DNA from: an uncultured Clostridia bacterium
Lineage (GTDB): Bacteria > Bacillota > Clostridia > TANB77 > CAG-508
DNA length: 64,000 nt
Reading direction: 5' to 3'
Assembly: GCA_934149165.1 (NCBI GenBank)
Contig: CAKPDY010000006.1
Span: forward strand, 11,201 to 75,200
Below the pieces are notes generated by a model, which was not told the origin of the DNA, did not search any database, and was given only the letters and a program-made list of their open reading frames with translations. A program made the translations under genes and the position numbers. Below, piece after piece: positions 54,434-64,000 of the stretch. How positions within the stretch are numbered: the stretch's first letter is position 1; the number at the start of each line of letters is the position of its first letter.

Positions 54434-54466
54434 AAAAAAAATAGATAATCTTTCGACTATCTATTT
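54434..54466 (-). terminator. Terminator of the Thoeris-like operon
   Basis: AATAGATAGTC and GATTATCTATT close a GAAA tetraloop, followed by TTTTTTT on the minus strand. Confidence 0.88.
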
Positions 54467-54589
54467 ATGGCTCCGTTTCAGCTGAGGTTTACAAATTTTT
54501 ATAAATAGTAAATTTGTGTTACAGCTCTTTTAACTTGGGTTTAGCTTAACATAATTTTTTATAATTTGCAAGTACCCTTTTAATATTTT

Positions 54590-55405
54590 CTAAAAACTTT
54601 CACCAATCCTGTTTAGTGAAAAGTCCTCTTTTTTCATGCATACAATATGCAGTTTATATGGATTTTTTAGTTTATGTTGGCATAATTTATATGAGTATAT
54701 TATCATATCAAGTAATTCTTGCTGTGTTGGTGAAGCCTCTCCCATACGTGTAACTCCAGAACCTAATATTGGTATGCATACATCATTTTGTCCGTAATAC
54801 TTATCAATTTCTTCCCATAATACAGCCAAACAATCAAGATATTCTTCACGAGTTAACCTACCTAAACCATCCTTATCTAATTTTGCAAACGCTAATAATA
54901 AATAATCATTTCTTGGAATTAACTTACCCGATGTGTAACATTCTTTTCCTTGAAACTTTGATTTTGACTTTCTAGGAACTAATTGCGCTCCGTCTATTAA
55001 TGCTTTCATATCTTCTATTGGATATTTCTTAAGATACTGCCCACAAATTGAATCTGGGTTTATTTCATAAGTTTTGCTTCCTACAGCTGTTGTAAAACAC
55101 TCATCAAATGGTATTACCTTTTTACAATTATCCATTTCAAATATATTTCCATATTCGATTTTAATACAATAATTGTGCCCTTTAATGTATTCCTTCTTTC
55201 TATACTTTAAATATATTGCATATACAATAACAGACAATACAAATATCACAATATAAATTAAAATATGAATTAATACTATATTTACTTCATCTGGACAATT
55301 TTTTAATACTTTACAATTTTTTAAAATATCATCTGAAACAAATGTAAATAATGCTGAAATAATTGCAAAAGCCCATGTACTAGTCTTTTTTAGGAATTCA
55401 ATCAT
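54590..55405 (-). CDS. Membrane macro-domain effector, Thoeris type II ThsA-like
   Basis: The 271-aa protein has two N-terminal membrane helices (about 9-28 and 43-66) and a cytosolic domain (about 75-265) with FDECFTTAVGS, CGQYLKKYPI and VCIPILGSGVTRMGEASPTQQ, which fits a macro-like nucleotide-binding domain. Two helices plus a macro domain, encoded beside a TIR protein, is the architecture reported for type II Thoeris, where a TIR-made His-ADPR signal activates the membrane effector. It overlaps the TIR gene by 8 bp. Assignment is from architecture; sequence similarity to known ThsA was not tested. Confidence 0.75.
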   Translation of the reverse strand: MIEFLKKTSTWAFAIISALFTFVSDDILKNCKVLKNCPDEVNIVLIHILIYIVIFVLSVIVYAIYLKYRKKEYIKGHNYCIKIEYGNIFEMDNCKKVIPFDECFTTAVGSKTYEINPDSICGQYLKKYPIEDMKALIDGAQLVPRKSKSKFQGKECYTSGKLIPRNDYLLLAFAKLDKDGLGRLTREEYLDCLAVLWEEIDKYYGQNDVCIPILGSGVTRMGEASPTQQELLDMIIYSYKLCQHKLKNPYKLHIVCMKKEDFSLNRIGESF

Positions 55406-56009
55406 CTAACAACACCTCTTTTACATAGCTATAATTACCAACTTTCTGACCTAATGAATTAGTAATCCAAAATGGTTGCGCACTGTTTTCATATTCCTTC
55501 ATATATGATGGCAACCAATTAGACTCTTTACGTGTTGAATTATATAATATTATTATATTCTTTCCACGTCTTTTGGCTTGCTCAAACTCATGCCTCAAAT
55601 AAGAATAATTATTTATATTTCCAACATCTTCGTTTTCTCTTGCAGGATACACTGTTTGAACCTTGCAATTTTTAGTTCCATTTGTATTTTGTTTATATGG
55701 AGTACAAACACAATACCATGCATCTATACTTGCTCTCTGACAACCACTTCCTGCTGCACGAGAAGCTGTTTTATCACCTACAATAAAAATAACAGCAGAT
55801 GAAGCATTTATTTGTTTATTAAATTCTTTTTTTAAATCACATATGCGACAATCTTGGTCATTTGAAACACTACCCGAAACCACTTTAGACATATCAATAA
55901 AATCTATTTTGTGGATATTGTCAGTTCCCCACCTATTTAATATTTCTACCACATCGCGGTCTCCTGAATTTTCTGAGTAGTCCGCACTAATATATACCTG
56001 CTTACTCAT
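55398..56009 (-). CDS. TIR-like protein, Thoeris ThsB-like
   Basis: The 203-aa protein begins MSKQVYISADYSENSGDRDVV, with AVIFIVGDKTASRAAGSGC in the second strand region and LRHEFEQAKRRGKNIIILYNS, whose Glu fits the catalytic glutamate of TIR NADases. This corresponds to the MTH538/DUF1863 TIR-like group that contains ThsB. ThsB proteins sense phage and make a nucleotide signal from NAD. It is the first gene of a two-gene operon with the macro-domain protein. ATG 56009 follows GGGAGGTTGC. Confidence 0.78.
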   Translation of the reverse strand: MSKQVYISADYSENSGDRDVVEILNRWGTDNIHKIDFIDMSKVVSGSVSNDQDCRICDLKKEFNKQINASSAVIFIVGDKTASRAAGSGCQRASIDAWYCVCTPYKQNTNGTKNCKVQTVYPARENEDVGNINNYSYLRHEFEQAKRRGKNIIILYNSTRKESNWLPSYMKEYENSAQPFWITNSLGQKVGNYSYVKEVLLDD

Positions 56010-56127
56010 AATGCAACCTCCCTTAGCATTTTATTTTTTCTCATTATACCCCCAAAAATACGATTTGTCAGCAATTTTGTATAAAATACTCCTTAAAAAA
56101 AAACTTAAAAATCAAACAGACAATATA

Positions 56128-56156
56128 TGTACAAACCTGCCCCTCCATGATATAAT
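56128..56156 (+). promoter_or_regulatory. Candidate promoter of the DUF3800 gene
   Basis: TGTACA, 17 nt, TATAAT with an extended TGA. The -35 is weak. Confidence 0.5.
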
Positions 56157-56187
56157 AAACTAAAACATCAACTTCAAGGAGGCAACT

Positions 56188-56931
56188 ATGTACTTTATAT
56201 TTCTAGATGAATCTGGACAACCAGGAGGATTTGATACCGAAAAAAATACTTTAACAAAAAATTCAAGTAAATACTTCACACTAGGTGGATTTATGATTAA
56301 CGCAGACGACATACTAATAATTGAAAATGCTATGCGTGATATAAAAATAAAATATGGACTCAACCAATTTCATGAATTTAAGTGGCACACTTCTTATTCT
56401 AAACTTGGACTTACTTTTGAACAATACACAAACATGCGACAAGAAATTCTAAAGCTTATAAGTAAGCATAAAAACTCCGTAATTGGAATTGTAATGGATA
56501 AAGAAAAATGTTACAAAGAAAAGGATTATATAAAGAATCATAATGATTTATACGCGGTAGGACTCCACTTACTAATGGAAAGATATTGTATGGAAATAAC
56601 CAAGAGACATGGAAGGAAGACTACTATACCTGCAATGATTTTAGCTGATAGCCGAAAAACTGACAACAATAATAAGTTAGATAAAGATTTGCAAATCGCA
56701 TATTTAAGAGCCAAAAACATGGGTACACACTATGTCAAATTTCCAAACTTTTGTGAAAGCATTGTATTTGTTGACTCTGACTACTATTCAGGAATTCAAT
56801 TAGCTGACTTTTGTGCTGGAGTAATACATAGAAAATTTGAAACAGGCAATTCAGAACTTTTTGACATTATTAAACCTGCCATTCGTAAACACCGCAAAAA
56901 TATAGATGGAGCTGGAATAAAATTATATTAA
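56188..56931 (+). CDS. DUF3800 family protein (RNase H-like fold)
   Basis: The 247-aa protein opens with YFIFLDESGQPGG and has MILADSRK and YYSGIQLADFCAGVIHRKFE near the end, the three acidic motifs of DUF3800. The fold resembles RNase H, so a nuclease is likely but not shown. DUF3800 genes are frequent in mobile elements and defence islands; this one is divergent from the Thoeris-like pair. ATG 56188 has AAGGAGGCAACT upstream. A structured terminator follows. Confidence 0.85.
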   Translation: MYFIFLDESGQPGGFDTEKNTLTKNSSKYFTLGGFMINADDILIIENAMRDIKIKYGLNQFHEFKWHTSYSKLGLTFEQYTNMRQEILKLISKHKNSVIGIVMDKEKCYKEKDYIKNHNDLYAVGLHLLMERYCMEITKRHGRKTTIPAMILADSRKTDNNNKLDKDLQIAYLRAKNMGTHYVKFPNFCESIVFVDSDYYSGIQLADFCAGVIHRKFETGNSELFDIIKPAIRKHRKNIDGAGIKLY

Positions 56932-56939
56932 TAAATAAA

Positions 56940-57010
56940 AAAAGTGGACGATGGAATTAGTTGCCTAATTCAGCACACCTCAAGTCGGTGCTACATCGTC
57001 CGTTTTTGTG
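56940..57010 (+). terminator. Three-way-junction terminator or structured RNA after DUF3800
   Basis: An outer stem GGACGATG/CATCGTCC encloses two hairpins, GAATTAG-TTGC-CTAATTC and AGCAC...GTGCT, and ends in GTTTTTG. All stems are perfect. It works as a terminator, but the branching is unusual and could be a small RNA or a recombination site. It is clearly richer in GC than its surroundings. Confidence 0.7.
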
Positions 57011-57138
57011 TTCTGTATTATAATTATACAGTTTTTGTTCACATTTGTCAACAAATGTTTAAAATATTATATGCAATAAGTGTAAATTTATTCGTTTTTT
57101 GTTTTAATATCACTTCATCTTATAATCCATACCATTTA

Positions 57139-57582
57139 TTACTTTTTTAATATTTTTCTAAAGAAATTAACCAATTTTCTGTACCATTTTTCTTCTTTTA
57201 CTTCAACCAATGCAACTTCTTCTTTAGTTATCTCTATGTTAGAGTTTTTAAATATATTATCAGGATTATATTTTTTTCTTAATTCTTCTTGATATTTATT
57301 TTCATTATTAGCATAGACCTGTTTTAGTCTTTCTTTTTCTTTTTCATCTTTACACCAATATTGTAGATTTAATAATGCAATTAAAGCTAAAGTTTCTTTC
57401 TTTAGATTTTGCTCTTCAATTGAAATATTGGGATTAATTTCTTTATGATAATTCACATCTTTTTCTTTTTTGAATAATTCTCTTAATTTGGCTGGAATTT
57501 CATCTCTTGTTTTTTCATCTAATAATTCTAAAAATTCATCAATTTCTGAATATATTTGTTTTGTTTGAATATCGGTTTCCAT
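57139..57582 (-). CDS. Small helical protein with C-terminal amphipathic helix; paralogue of the 34594 gene
   Basis: A 147-aa product, family not recognised. It matches the 34594-35037 product in length, block order and character: Y.E..EFLELLDEKTRDEIPAKL, an EINPNISIEEQN segment, a helical LALIALLNLQYWCKDEKEK block, then NPDNIFKNSN and the basic ending KWYRKLVNFFRKILKK. It lies 44 bp downstream of the LRR-transglutaminase gene. ATG 57582 follows AGAGAGGATTTTAGAT. It is probably soluble with a membrane-binding tail. That both copies neighbour a transglutaminase-fold gene suggests partnership. Confidence 0.75.
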   Translation of the reverse strand: METDIQTKQIYSEIDEFLELLDEKTRDEIPAKLRELFKKEKDVNYHKEINPNISIEEQNLKKETLALIALLNLQYWCKDEKEKERLKQVYANNENKYQEELRKKYNPDNIFKNSNIEITKEEVALVEVKEEKWYRKLVNFFRKILKK

Positions 57583-57625
57583 ATCTAAAATCCTCTCTTT
57601 TGTATACTATATTTTTATTTAATGA

Positions 57626-59047
57626 TTATCTCGAAATGGCATCATGTTCTTCGACTTTTGTCTGTTGCTGTACGTTTTGGTATGCATCTCTAATGTTATA
57701 GTATTCCGTATTAATTTCTCCTGTTCTTGTTACTGTTTCAGTAGCTTGTACTGCACTTCTTAATATATCTGTATTTTGTTTTTCTCTTGATTCCATTCGT
57801 TCTTGTGAAATATGCTGTATTCTCTTCAGCTCATCTTTTGGAAATGGTGTATCACTTACATCAAACCAACTATCCCTCAAAAATATGCTTCTCTCCATTT
57901 CACTTTTTGACAATAAGAAATGTCCATATTCGTTAGAATTTTGTTGTGGCATACTTAAATTCCATCTATGTATTCCTGCATCTGCTGTAATATCACATAA
58001 AAAAGTTCCATTTTCCAGTTGTAGTTTTATTATAGAATGATCATCTCTTTTTTCTCTTGCTTGTTTTTTTATTTTTTTCGCAACCTCTTCAGGAAACTTT
58101 TTACTATCAACTTGTTGAACAATTAATTTATTTAGCTTTCCTGCACAGGTTAAACACCCTATTTCTTGAGAATCTATTCCGCACTTTTTTAATAAATACA
58201 TATAAGCTCTTACATATCCTTCACAGACACATCTACCTTTGTTGAATGCAGCAACCATACCATTTGCACTTTCTCTACCTGTTCTAAATTGAACTCTATC
58301 AGTATAATCTCTTTGAACTTCCCCATTATCATATATTACATTATCTTTTAAATAATCATATAAAATAGTAGCTTTCAATGCATCAGAATCACTATCTTCT
58401 ATAAGCATATCAATTATTTCACTTGCTTTTTTGTCTACTTGTCTAAAGGCTGAATTTCTATAAGTACATTTTTGTTCTGTTCTTTCATCTCTGCTCATAT
58501 AATCAGGTTGTTTGTTTATCATTTCACTCCACAATAAAGCGTCATTCTGCATTTGTTGCGTAACTATTTCTCCCTGAATTATTCCTCTTTGTACTCTGTC
58601 ATTATGTTGCAAAATTGCTTTTTGCATTTCTGGATACATTAATACATCTAAATTTAAGGAGGTTCCATTCCTAATAAATCGTACTAAATCACTGCATATT
58701 TTACTAGTATGAATTAAAGATGTATTATCGTAAATTTCAACCTCAGATATATCTTTTAGCTGTGCCAAGCCCCTTATTGATGTTAATTCTTGATTTGATC
58801 TTATTGTTAAGAATTGTAGATTCTTAAAATTTGAAACATCTATTCCATGTAATCCTTCCGCATTTTCAATAGATAATGCGGTTAATTGTGGGCATTTTTC
58901 CGAAATTTGCTTTATCAATTCGCCAGTTAAACTTTGCACATTTCTAATACTAATACTTTGTAGATTTGGATACATTGATAACATTGGAATAAGTTTCAAT
59001 TTAGACTCATCTATATCAATATGTTTAATAGTTTGGATATCACTCAT
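57626..59047 (-). CDS. LRR-transglutaminase-like protein
   Basis: The 473-aa protein has leucine-rich repeat-like units over residues 15-130 (MYPNLQSISIRNVQSL, CPQLTALSIENAEGLHGID, FKNLQFLTIRSNQELTSI), a helical link, then a transglutaminase-like domain with the triad Cys275 (GRCVCEGYVRAY), His337 (RDDHSIIKL) and Asp352 (FLCDITADAG). No signal peptide or membrane helix is seen, so it should act in the cytoplasm. Its C-terminus contains LRSAVQATETVTRTGEI, matching the small protein encoded just upstream. RBS GGGGAATAATCT. Related transglutaminase-fold proteins can cut or join peptides; which applies here is unknown. Confidence 0.78.
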   Translation of the reverse strand: MSDIQTIKHIDIDESKLKLIPMLSMYPNLQSISIRNVQSLTGELIKQISEKCPQLTALSIENAEGLHGIDVSNFKNLQFLTIRSNQELTSIRGLAQLKDISEVEIYDNTSLIHTSKICSDLVRFIRNGTSLNLDVLMYPEMQKAILQHNDRVQRGIIQGEIVTQQMQNDALLWSEMINKQPDYMSRDERTEQKCTYRNSAFRQVDKKASEIIDMLIEDSDSDALKATILYDYLKDNVIYDNGEVQRDYTDRVQFRTGRESANGMVAAFNKGRCVCEGYVRAYMYLLKKCGIDSQEIGCLTCAGKLNKLIVQQVDSKKFPEEVAKKIKKQAREKRDDHSIIKLQLENGTFLCDITADAGIHRWNLSMPQQNSNEYGHFLLSKSEMERSIFLRDSWFDVSDTPFPKDELKRIQHISQERMESREKQNTDILRSAVQATETVTRTGEINTEYYNIRDAYQNVQQQTKVEEHDAISR

Positions 59048-59073
59048 AGATTATTCCCCTTTATAATTAAATC

Positions 59074-59304
59074 TTATTTTGTCTTATCGTTATTTTGCTT
59101 ATCTATTCCAACTGCTATTCTTAATCTTTTACTTGCTGTTCCTTTTATTTCTCCTGTTGTTGTTTGCTGTTCAGTTGCTTCTATTGCACTCTCTAATAGA
59201 GGATTAGTATCTCTCCTTTTTGAGATGTGTATTTCTCTATACTTAGCTAACATTTCTCTAATATTACTTTCTATTTCATATGACACTGTTGAATTACCCA
59301 TCAT
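59074..59304 (-). CDS. 76-aa protein with the ATExxTxTGEI motif
   Basis: The small product reads NIREMLAKYREIHISKRRDTN, then LLESAIEATEQQTTTGEI and a basic end. The LLESAIEATEQQTTTGEI segment aligns with the C-terminus of the LRR-transglutaminase (LRSAVQATETVTRTGEI). The start codon overlaps the 3' end of the metallopeptidase gene by 11 bp, so translation is coupled. Family not recognised. It may be a substrate or tag-bearing partner of the neighbouring enzymes; that is inference. Confidence 0.6.
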   Translation of the reverse strand: MMGNSTVSYEIESNIREMLAKYREIHISKRRDTNPLLESAIEATEQQTTTGEIKGTASKRLRIAVGIDKQNNDKTK

Positions 59305-60152
59305 TCCGTGCCAAACTAAATGAAATTTTTGTTAAATCTGCCAATCCAGACTCTGGATTCTTTTTTGAATATTCATTTCTTACCTTTTCTTCGAAATCCA
59401 ATCTTCTACTAGATTCAATAGCAAACTCCGTTAACAATCTAAATCTTTTTCTATCTGTATTGTTTTCCTCTGTATTAACAAAAGGTAATGTTTGTAAGAA
59501 TTCATCTCCTAACTGCTGATATGTTCTGTTCCATTCTGTATACCAATCTGATGTAAGATTAGTTCCAACAACTGAACGTGTAGTTTTATAACATCCACTT
59601 AATTCACACGCAAGAAATTCTGCAACTACTTCATTTAAAAATGTAAATGGAATTATTCCGTTCTTTAGCAGGTGCTCCAATAATATGGCGATGCTGATTT
59701 CCATGATTAATTTCAAAATTTTTTATAACACAATGAGTTAATTCATGAAAAATAACATGTCTTGCTCTTTCACTTATCGTAGATGGTTTAAGAGCTAATT
59801 TCCCAGTATTTTTCCATGCACCATATATAGATCTTCTATCTTCTATCACAAATCCAGTAATTCCCTTTGTTAATCTTTCTAATACTTCCAATATATTTTC
59901 TTTACCAAAATAGCCTTTTTGCATTCCTAAAGGAACATACTCTGCCATATATTTTAATAATTCATTTCTCTTTTCTTCTGAAACTTCCGAAAAATCTCTT
60001 TGCATAATTATTTTCCAGTATTCTTTTTGTAATTTTTGAACTTCCGTAACATTATTTCTGCTATTATTTCTTTTCATTTCATCAATTAGCTGTATTATTT
60101 GTTGATATAACTCGTTTATTCTATCTTCTTGTGTTTTTATTTGTATTCTCAT
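59294..60152 (-). pseudogene. Zinc metallopeptidase (HELTH), +1 frameshift
   Basis: From ATG 60152 the frame encodes a helical N-terminus and then RARHVIFHELTHCVIKNFEINHG, a clear HExxH zinc site. At about 59659-59662 one extra base (GAACGG) moves it out of frame, with a stop at 59631. Removing a base joins GIIPFTFLNEVVAEFLACELSG, whose NExxAE would give the third zinc ligand of a gluzincin, and the rest down to 59294, total near 285 aa. It is the first gene of the operon with the TGEI protein, the LRR-transglutaminase and the small amphipathic-tail protein. Whether the break is real is uncertain. Confidence 0.75.
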
Positions 60153-60717
60153 ATATACAAACCTCCCAATATCTTTAGTGTAATTTTGTAAACTCTTTCT
60201 ATATAATTAAATATCTCTAATATCAGTTTTCATAGTTCTTTCCTCAATTTAATTAAATTATACTATAACTTTTTTATATTTGCAACCCCTCCAAATTACG
60301 CAATTACAAGACTTACAGCCGAAAAAGAGCATTAAATAAGTAGGTACTACTTTAACAAAATTTTTTTTATTTTTATAAAAAATTTTGTCCTAGCTAGCAA
60401 GCACTGAATGTGGCTAGCCGTAATTCGTCTATTTCACATTCTATTTCTATGGGACTTTGTCCCATACCCTTAGCACATTTTTAGTATAAATTTTTTTTGC
60501 TCTTATAGAATTTTTTATAAAGGGATTGGGGTGTCCCCATAAAAGTAGAATTTTGTGAAAAGCGATTTTGCGGTCACCCAAATTCAGTGCTCGCTAGGAC
60601 AATTTTTTCATACTTTTACAATAATATTGTTTATAAATATTACATACTAAAAGAACCTTTTATTAGTTTTATAGTAAAAAAATGACCAACTCATTTGCAC
60701 AAATTGGTCACATTAAA
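60153..60717. other. Gene-free region with stem-loops next to the transposon remnant
   Basis: No coding frame is convincing. The segment contains the inverted-repeat pair 60385-60602, the hairpin TATGGGAC-TTT-GTCCCATA (60448-60466) and TGGGG-TGT-CCCCA (60527-60539). Such structured, less AT-rich DNA is typical of transposon ends or transfer origins. Confidence 0.5.
60385..60602. repeat. Split inverted repeat bounding a 218-bp structured segment
   Basis: The left end TTGTCCTAGC plus AGCACTGAAT (separated by 5 nt) is mirrored at the right (separated by 1 nt). The pair could be the ends of a small non-autonomous element or of the TnpV/recombinase transposon. Confidence 0.7.
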
Positions 60718-61124
60718 TTAGCAGTAAATTAGTTCATTATAAACTATTTCCTCTGCCACATTTTTATAGTTATTCATCGTTTTAACCCACTCAAGTTGGT
60801 CAATAATTCCGTCATAATAAATAGGAAAGTCATCTTTTTTAGCAAGGTTATTGATAATACTTTTAACCTTATTACTAGCATTATCATCAACATCTTTTAG
60901 ATGTTTTGTTAGTTTTTCAGTCATTATTAATTCAGACCATAAACCACGTTTATGGCTTTTTAAATATTGTAATCTTGCTCTTCCATACTTACCTAAAGTA
61001 ACCTTTTCCTCATCATTTATAATAATGTTTGGATAATAATAATCGCCTACTTTTGTGTAATATACGCCATTATTTTATCATAAATTTCTTTATTATCTGT
61101 CTCTTTATTTTCTAATTTATCCAT
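60718..61124 (-). pseudogene. tnpV: TnpV transposon-encoded protein, -1 frameshift
   Basis: From ATG 61124 (GGAGTGAAATAA upstream) the frame is MDKLENKETDNKEIYDK and then stops early. Restoring one A in the AAAA run at 61073-61076 gives NNGVYYTKVGDYYYPNIII, then LGKYGRARLQYLKSHKRGL and the segment that ends WVKTMNNYKNVAEEIVYNELIYC, the recognisable TnpV pattern. TnpV accompanies TnpX/TndX-type serine recombinases in clostridial mobilizable transposons; its role is unclear. It follows the recombinase gene by 24 bp. Confidence 0.8.
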
Positions 61125-61148
61125 TTATTTCACTCCTTTTTGATATTT

Positions 61149-63092
<1,944 letters not shown>

Positions 63093-63148
63093 ATCATTAT
63101 CATTTATTATGATGTAAGATTCAAACTGAAATTAATAAACTTTTAGTA

Positions 63149-63421
63149 TTAGTTACCACTGATAACATCTTTTAATCTTGAGAGTGGAAACTTATTTGAT
63201 AAATTTCCAATATAGAAAAAATCATGATTATTAAAAAACAGATATAACTTTTCTTTAATAATAACACTATGTGGCTCTATATAAGCCAGATTTGTTTTTT
63301 CTATCATTCTCAGATTGCCATTCTTTATCTTTGGTACACAATTACTAAAAGTACATGCCCATTTAATTCTAGAAAGTAAATCTTTATCCATACTTATTTT
63401 TTTATTAACTGTGATTATCAT
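63149..63421 (-). CDS. Small 90-aa protein of unknown function
   Basis: ATG 63421 is preceded by AAAGGAGGTTTTATGGT and the gene is followed by a terminator, which supports expression. The product (MIITVNKKISMDKDLLSRIKW, then YIEPHSVIIKEKLYLFFNNHDFF) is compact and basic with no membrane helix. Family not recognised. It may be part of the transposon remnant, for example a regulator of the recombinase, or a host gene next to the tRNA. Confidence 0.55.
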   Translation of the reverse strand: MIITVNKKISMDKDLLSRIKWACTFSNCVPKIKNGNLRMIEKTNLAYIEPHSVIIKEKLYLFFNNHDFFYIGNLSNKFPLSRLKDVISGN

Positions 63422-63477
63422 ACCATAAAACCTCCTTTACATCAAGTGTTTGAGGCTATTTTGTGTCTTTAAAGCAC

Positions 63478-63502
63478 AAAAAAAGCCGATTGTTAAATCG
63501 AC
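63478..63502 (-). terminator. Terminator of the 5S-tRNA-Asn unit
   Basis: GTCGATT pairs with AATCGGC (one G-T) around a 4-nt loop, then TTTTTTT on the minus strand. Confidence 0.85.
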
Positions 63503-63564
63503 CTGTAACATTATTTCGAGGAAAATATTTATAAATTTGTGATTTTTCCGTATAAAACACGAAA

Positions 63565-63607
63565 TCGTCGAACCCTTGCTGAAACTGAGTTTCAAAAAGT
63601 TCGACGA
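63565..63607. repeat. Hairpin in the spacer after tRNA-Asn
   Basis: TCGTCGAAC and GTTCGACGA flank an inner TGAAAC-TGA-GTTTCA hairpin. It is transcribed between the tRNA and the terminator and may be an RNA-processing site. Confidence 0.75.
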
Positions 63608-63617
63608 AAATTCGAAT

Positions 63618-63693
63618 TGGCTCCTCTTGTTGGACTCGAACCAACGACCTATCGGTTAACAGCCGAGCGCTCTACCAACTGAGCTAAAGAGGA
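63618..63693 (-). tRNA. tRNA-Asn (GTT)
   Basis: A 76-nt cloverleaf: acceptor TCCTCTT with AAGAGGA, then G and an encoded CCA; D arm AGCTCAGTTGGTAGAGC; anticodon loop CTGTTAA (GTT); T arm GTTGGTTCGAGTCCAAC. It is 8 bp downstream of 5S rRNA. Confidence 0.96.
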
Positions 63694-63701
63694 ATATATA
63701 A

Positions 63702-63817
63702 TCTGGCAACAACCTATTTTCTCAGCAGGGTAACCCGCAAATATCGTCGGCACATTGGAGCTTGACTTCTGTGTTCGGAATGGGAACAGGTATTACCTCC
63801 ATGTAATCATCACCAGA
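63702..63817 (-). rRNA. rrf: 5S ribosomal RNA
   Basis: A 116-nt sequence beginning TCTGGTGATGATTACATGG and ending GGTTGTTGCCAGA, with the conserved core CCCATTCCGAACACAGAAGT. The ends pair (TCTGG with CCAGA). It is transcribed together with tRNA-Asn. No 23S rRNA 3' end is visible in the 183 bp upstream. Confidence 0.96.
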
Positions 63818-63854
63818 AAAGTTTTGTATACTTTCAAAACTTAACTCTTTGGAT

Positions 63855-63883
63855 ACTATATCATATTAAAAATATTTTGTAAA
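63855..63883 (-). promoter_or_regulatory. Promoter of the 5S-tRNA-Asn unit
   Basis: On the minus strand TTTACA, 17 nt, TATAGT with an extended TGA, about 37 bp upstream of the 5S 5' end. It suggests an independent 5S unit. Confidence 0.7.
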
Positions 63884-64000
63884 TACTTTTTTATAATTTT
63901 TTCCAAAATTTTAAATTTTATTCAAGCACACTCAAAAATATATAGATAAATACGGTATTCTAGTTACCTCTTTTAGTTTTATTCTTTTATAATATTCGTG

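Noticed and set aside
63456..63644. 62-aa open frame on the minus strand reading VELFETQFQQGFDDFVFY
   Set aside because: It starts inside tRNA-Asn and covers the transcribed hairpin and terminator. The frame is a product of the structured spacer, not a gene.
63618..63693. tRNA-Asn as attachment site of the serine recombinase element
   Set aside because: Large serine recombinases of the TnpX type do not normally use tRNA 3' ends, and I could not find a duplicated tRNA end inside the region.

Overview
The window is very AT-rich chromosomal DNA from a low-GC, spore-forming Firmicute, most likely an uncultured Clostridia. The evidence is the gene content: SpoVAD, SpoVAE, SpoIIM and SpoIVB; a rlmN-prpC-prkC-rsgA-rpe block; dnaG-rpoD; CarD; a LexA whose operator resembles the Bacillus box; GlmR/YvcK; and DUF4364. 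Most genes lie on the minus strand. Protein families are assigned from motifs read by eye; no database search was run.

Layout. 1-1.4 kb: three genes that act on nucleotides (partial Nudix, HAM1-like, YjjX-like). 1.5-2.6 kb: a surface or exported carbohydrate-binding protein gene wrecked by an internal deletion. 2.7-7.4 kb: holA, glmR with a long basic tail, murB, murI. 7.4-9 kb: a 64-bp GC-rich REP-like palindrome and two plus-strand genes. 9-14.6 kb: the rlmN-prpC-prkC-rsgA-rpe signalling and ribosome-assembly operon. 15-24 kb: AIM24-like, SpoU methyltransferase, mfd, dnaE. 24.3-24.8 kb: a free-standing 91-aa gene of unknown function with its own promoter and terminator. 24.8-33.4 kb: FAD protein, rqcP, spoVAD-spoVAE(frameshifted), DUF975, spoIIM(frameshifted), argS, a 118-bp near-perfect palindrome, murC. 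33.5-36.3 kb: a three-gene unit of membrane transglutaminase, small protein and amidoligase. 36.5-52.6 kb: spoIVB, tRNA-Met, rpoD (with an N-terminal PASTA domain), dnaG, carD, an acyl-CoA synthetase-like gene, mreB, lexA, obg, trpS, rpmA, rplU. 52-64 kb: an accessory and decaying region with a truncated BI-1 gene, a frameshifted PHP gene, Nudix, a two-gene Thoeris-like defence pair (TIR plus membrane macro-domain protein), DUF3800, a second transglutaminase unit, a transposon remnant (TnpV and a large serine recombinase), then a 5S rRNA-tRNA-Asn unit.

The most unusual items are: (1) a PASTA domain fused to the housekeeping sigma factor; (2) two separate loci that pair a homologous small protein ending in a basic amphipathic helix with a transglutaminase-fold protein, one also carrying an amidoligase and the other an LRR domain, a metallopeptidase and a recurring TGEI motif, which could be an undescribed protein or peptide modification system; (3) a compact obg terminator that also contains the lexA -35 box and a likely SOS box; (4) several single-base frameshifts that hit only sporulation and accessory genes while the long essential genes stay open.
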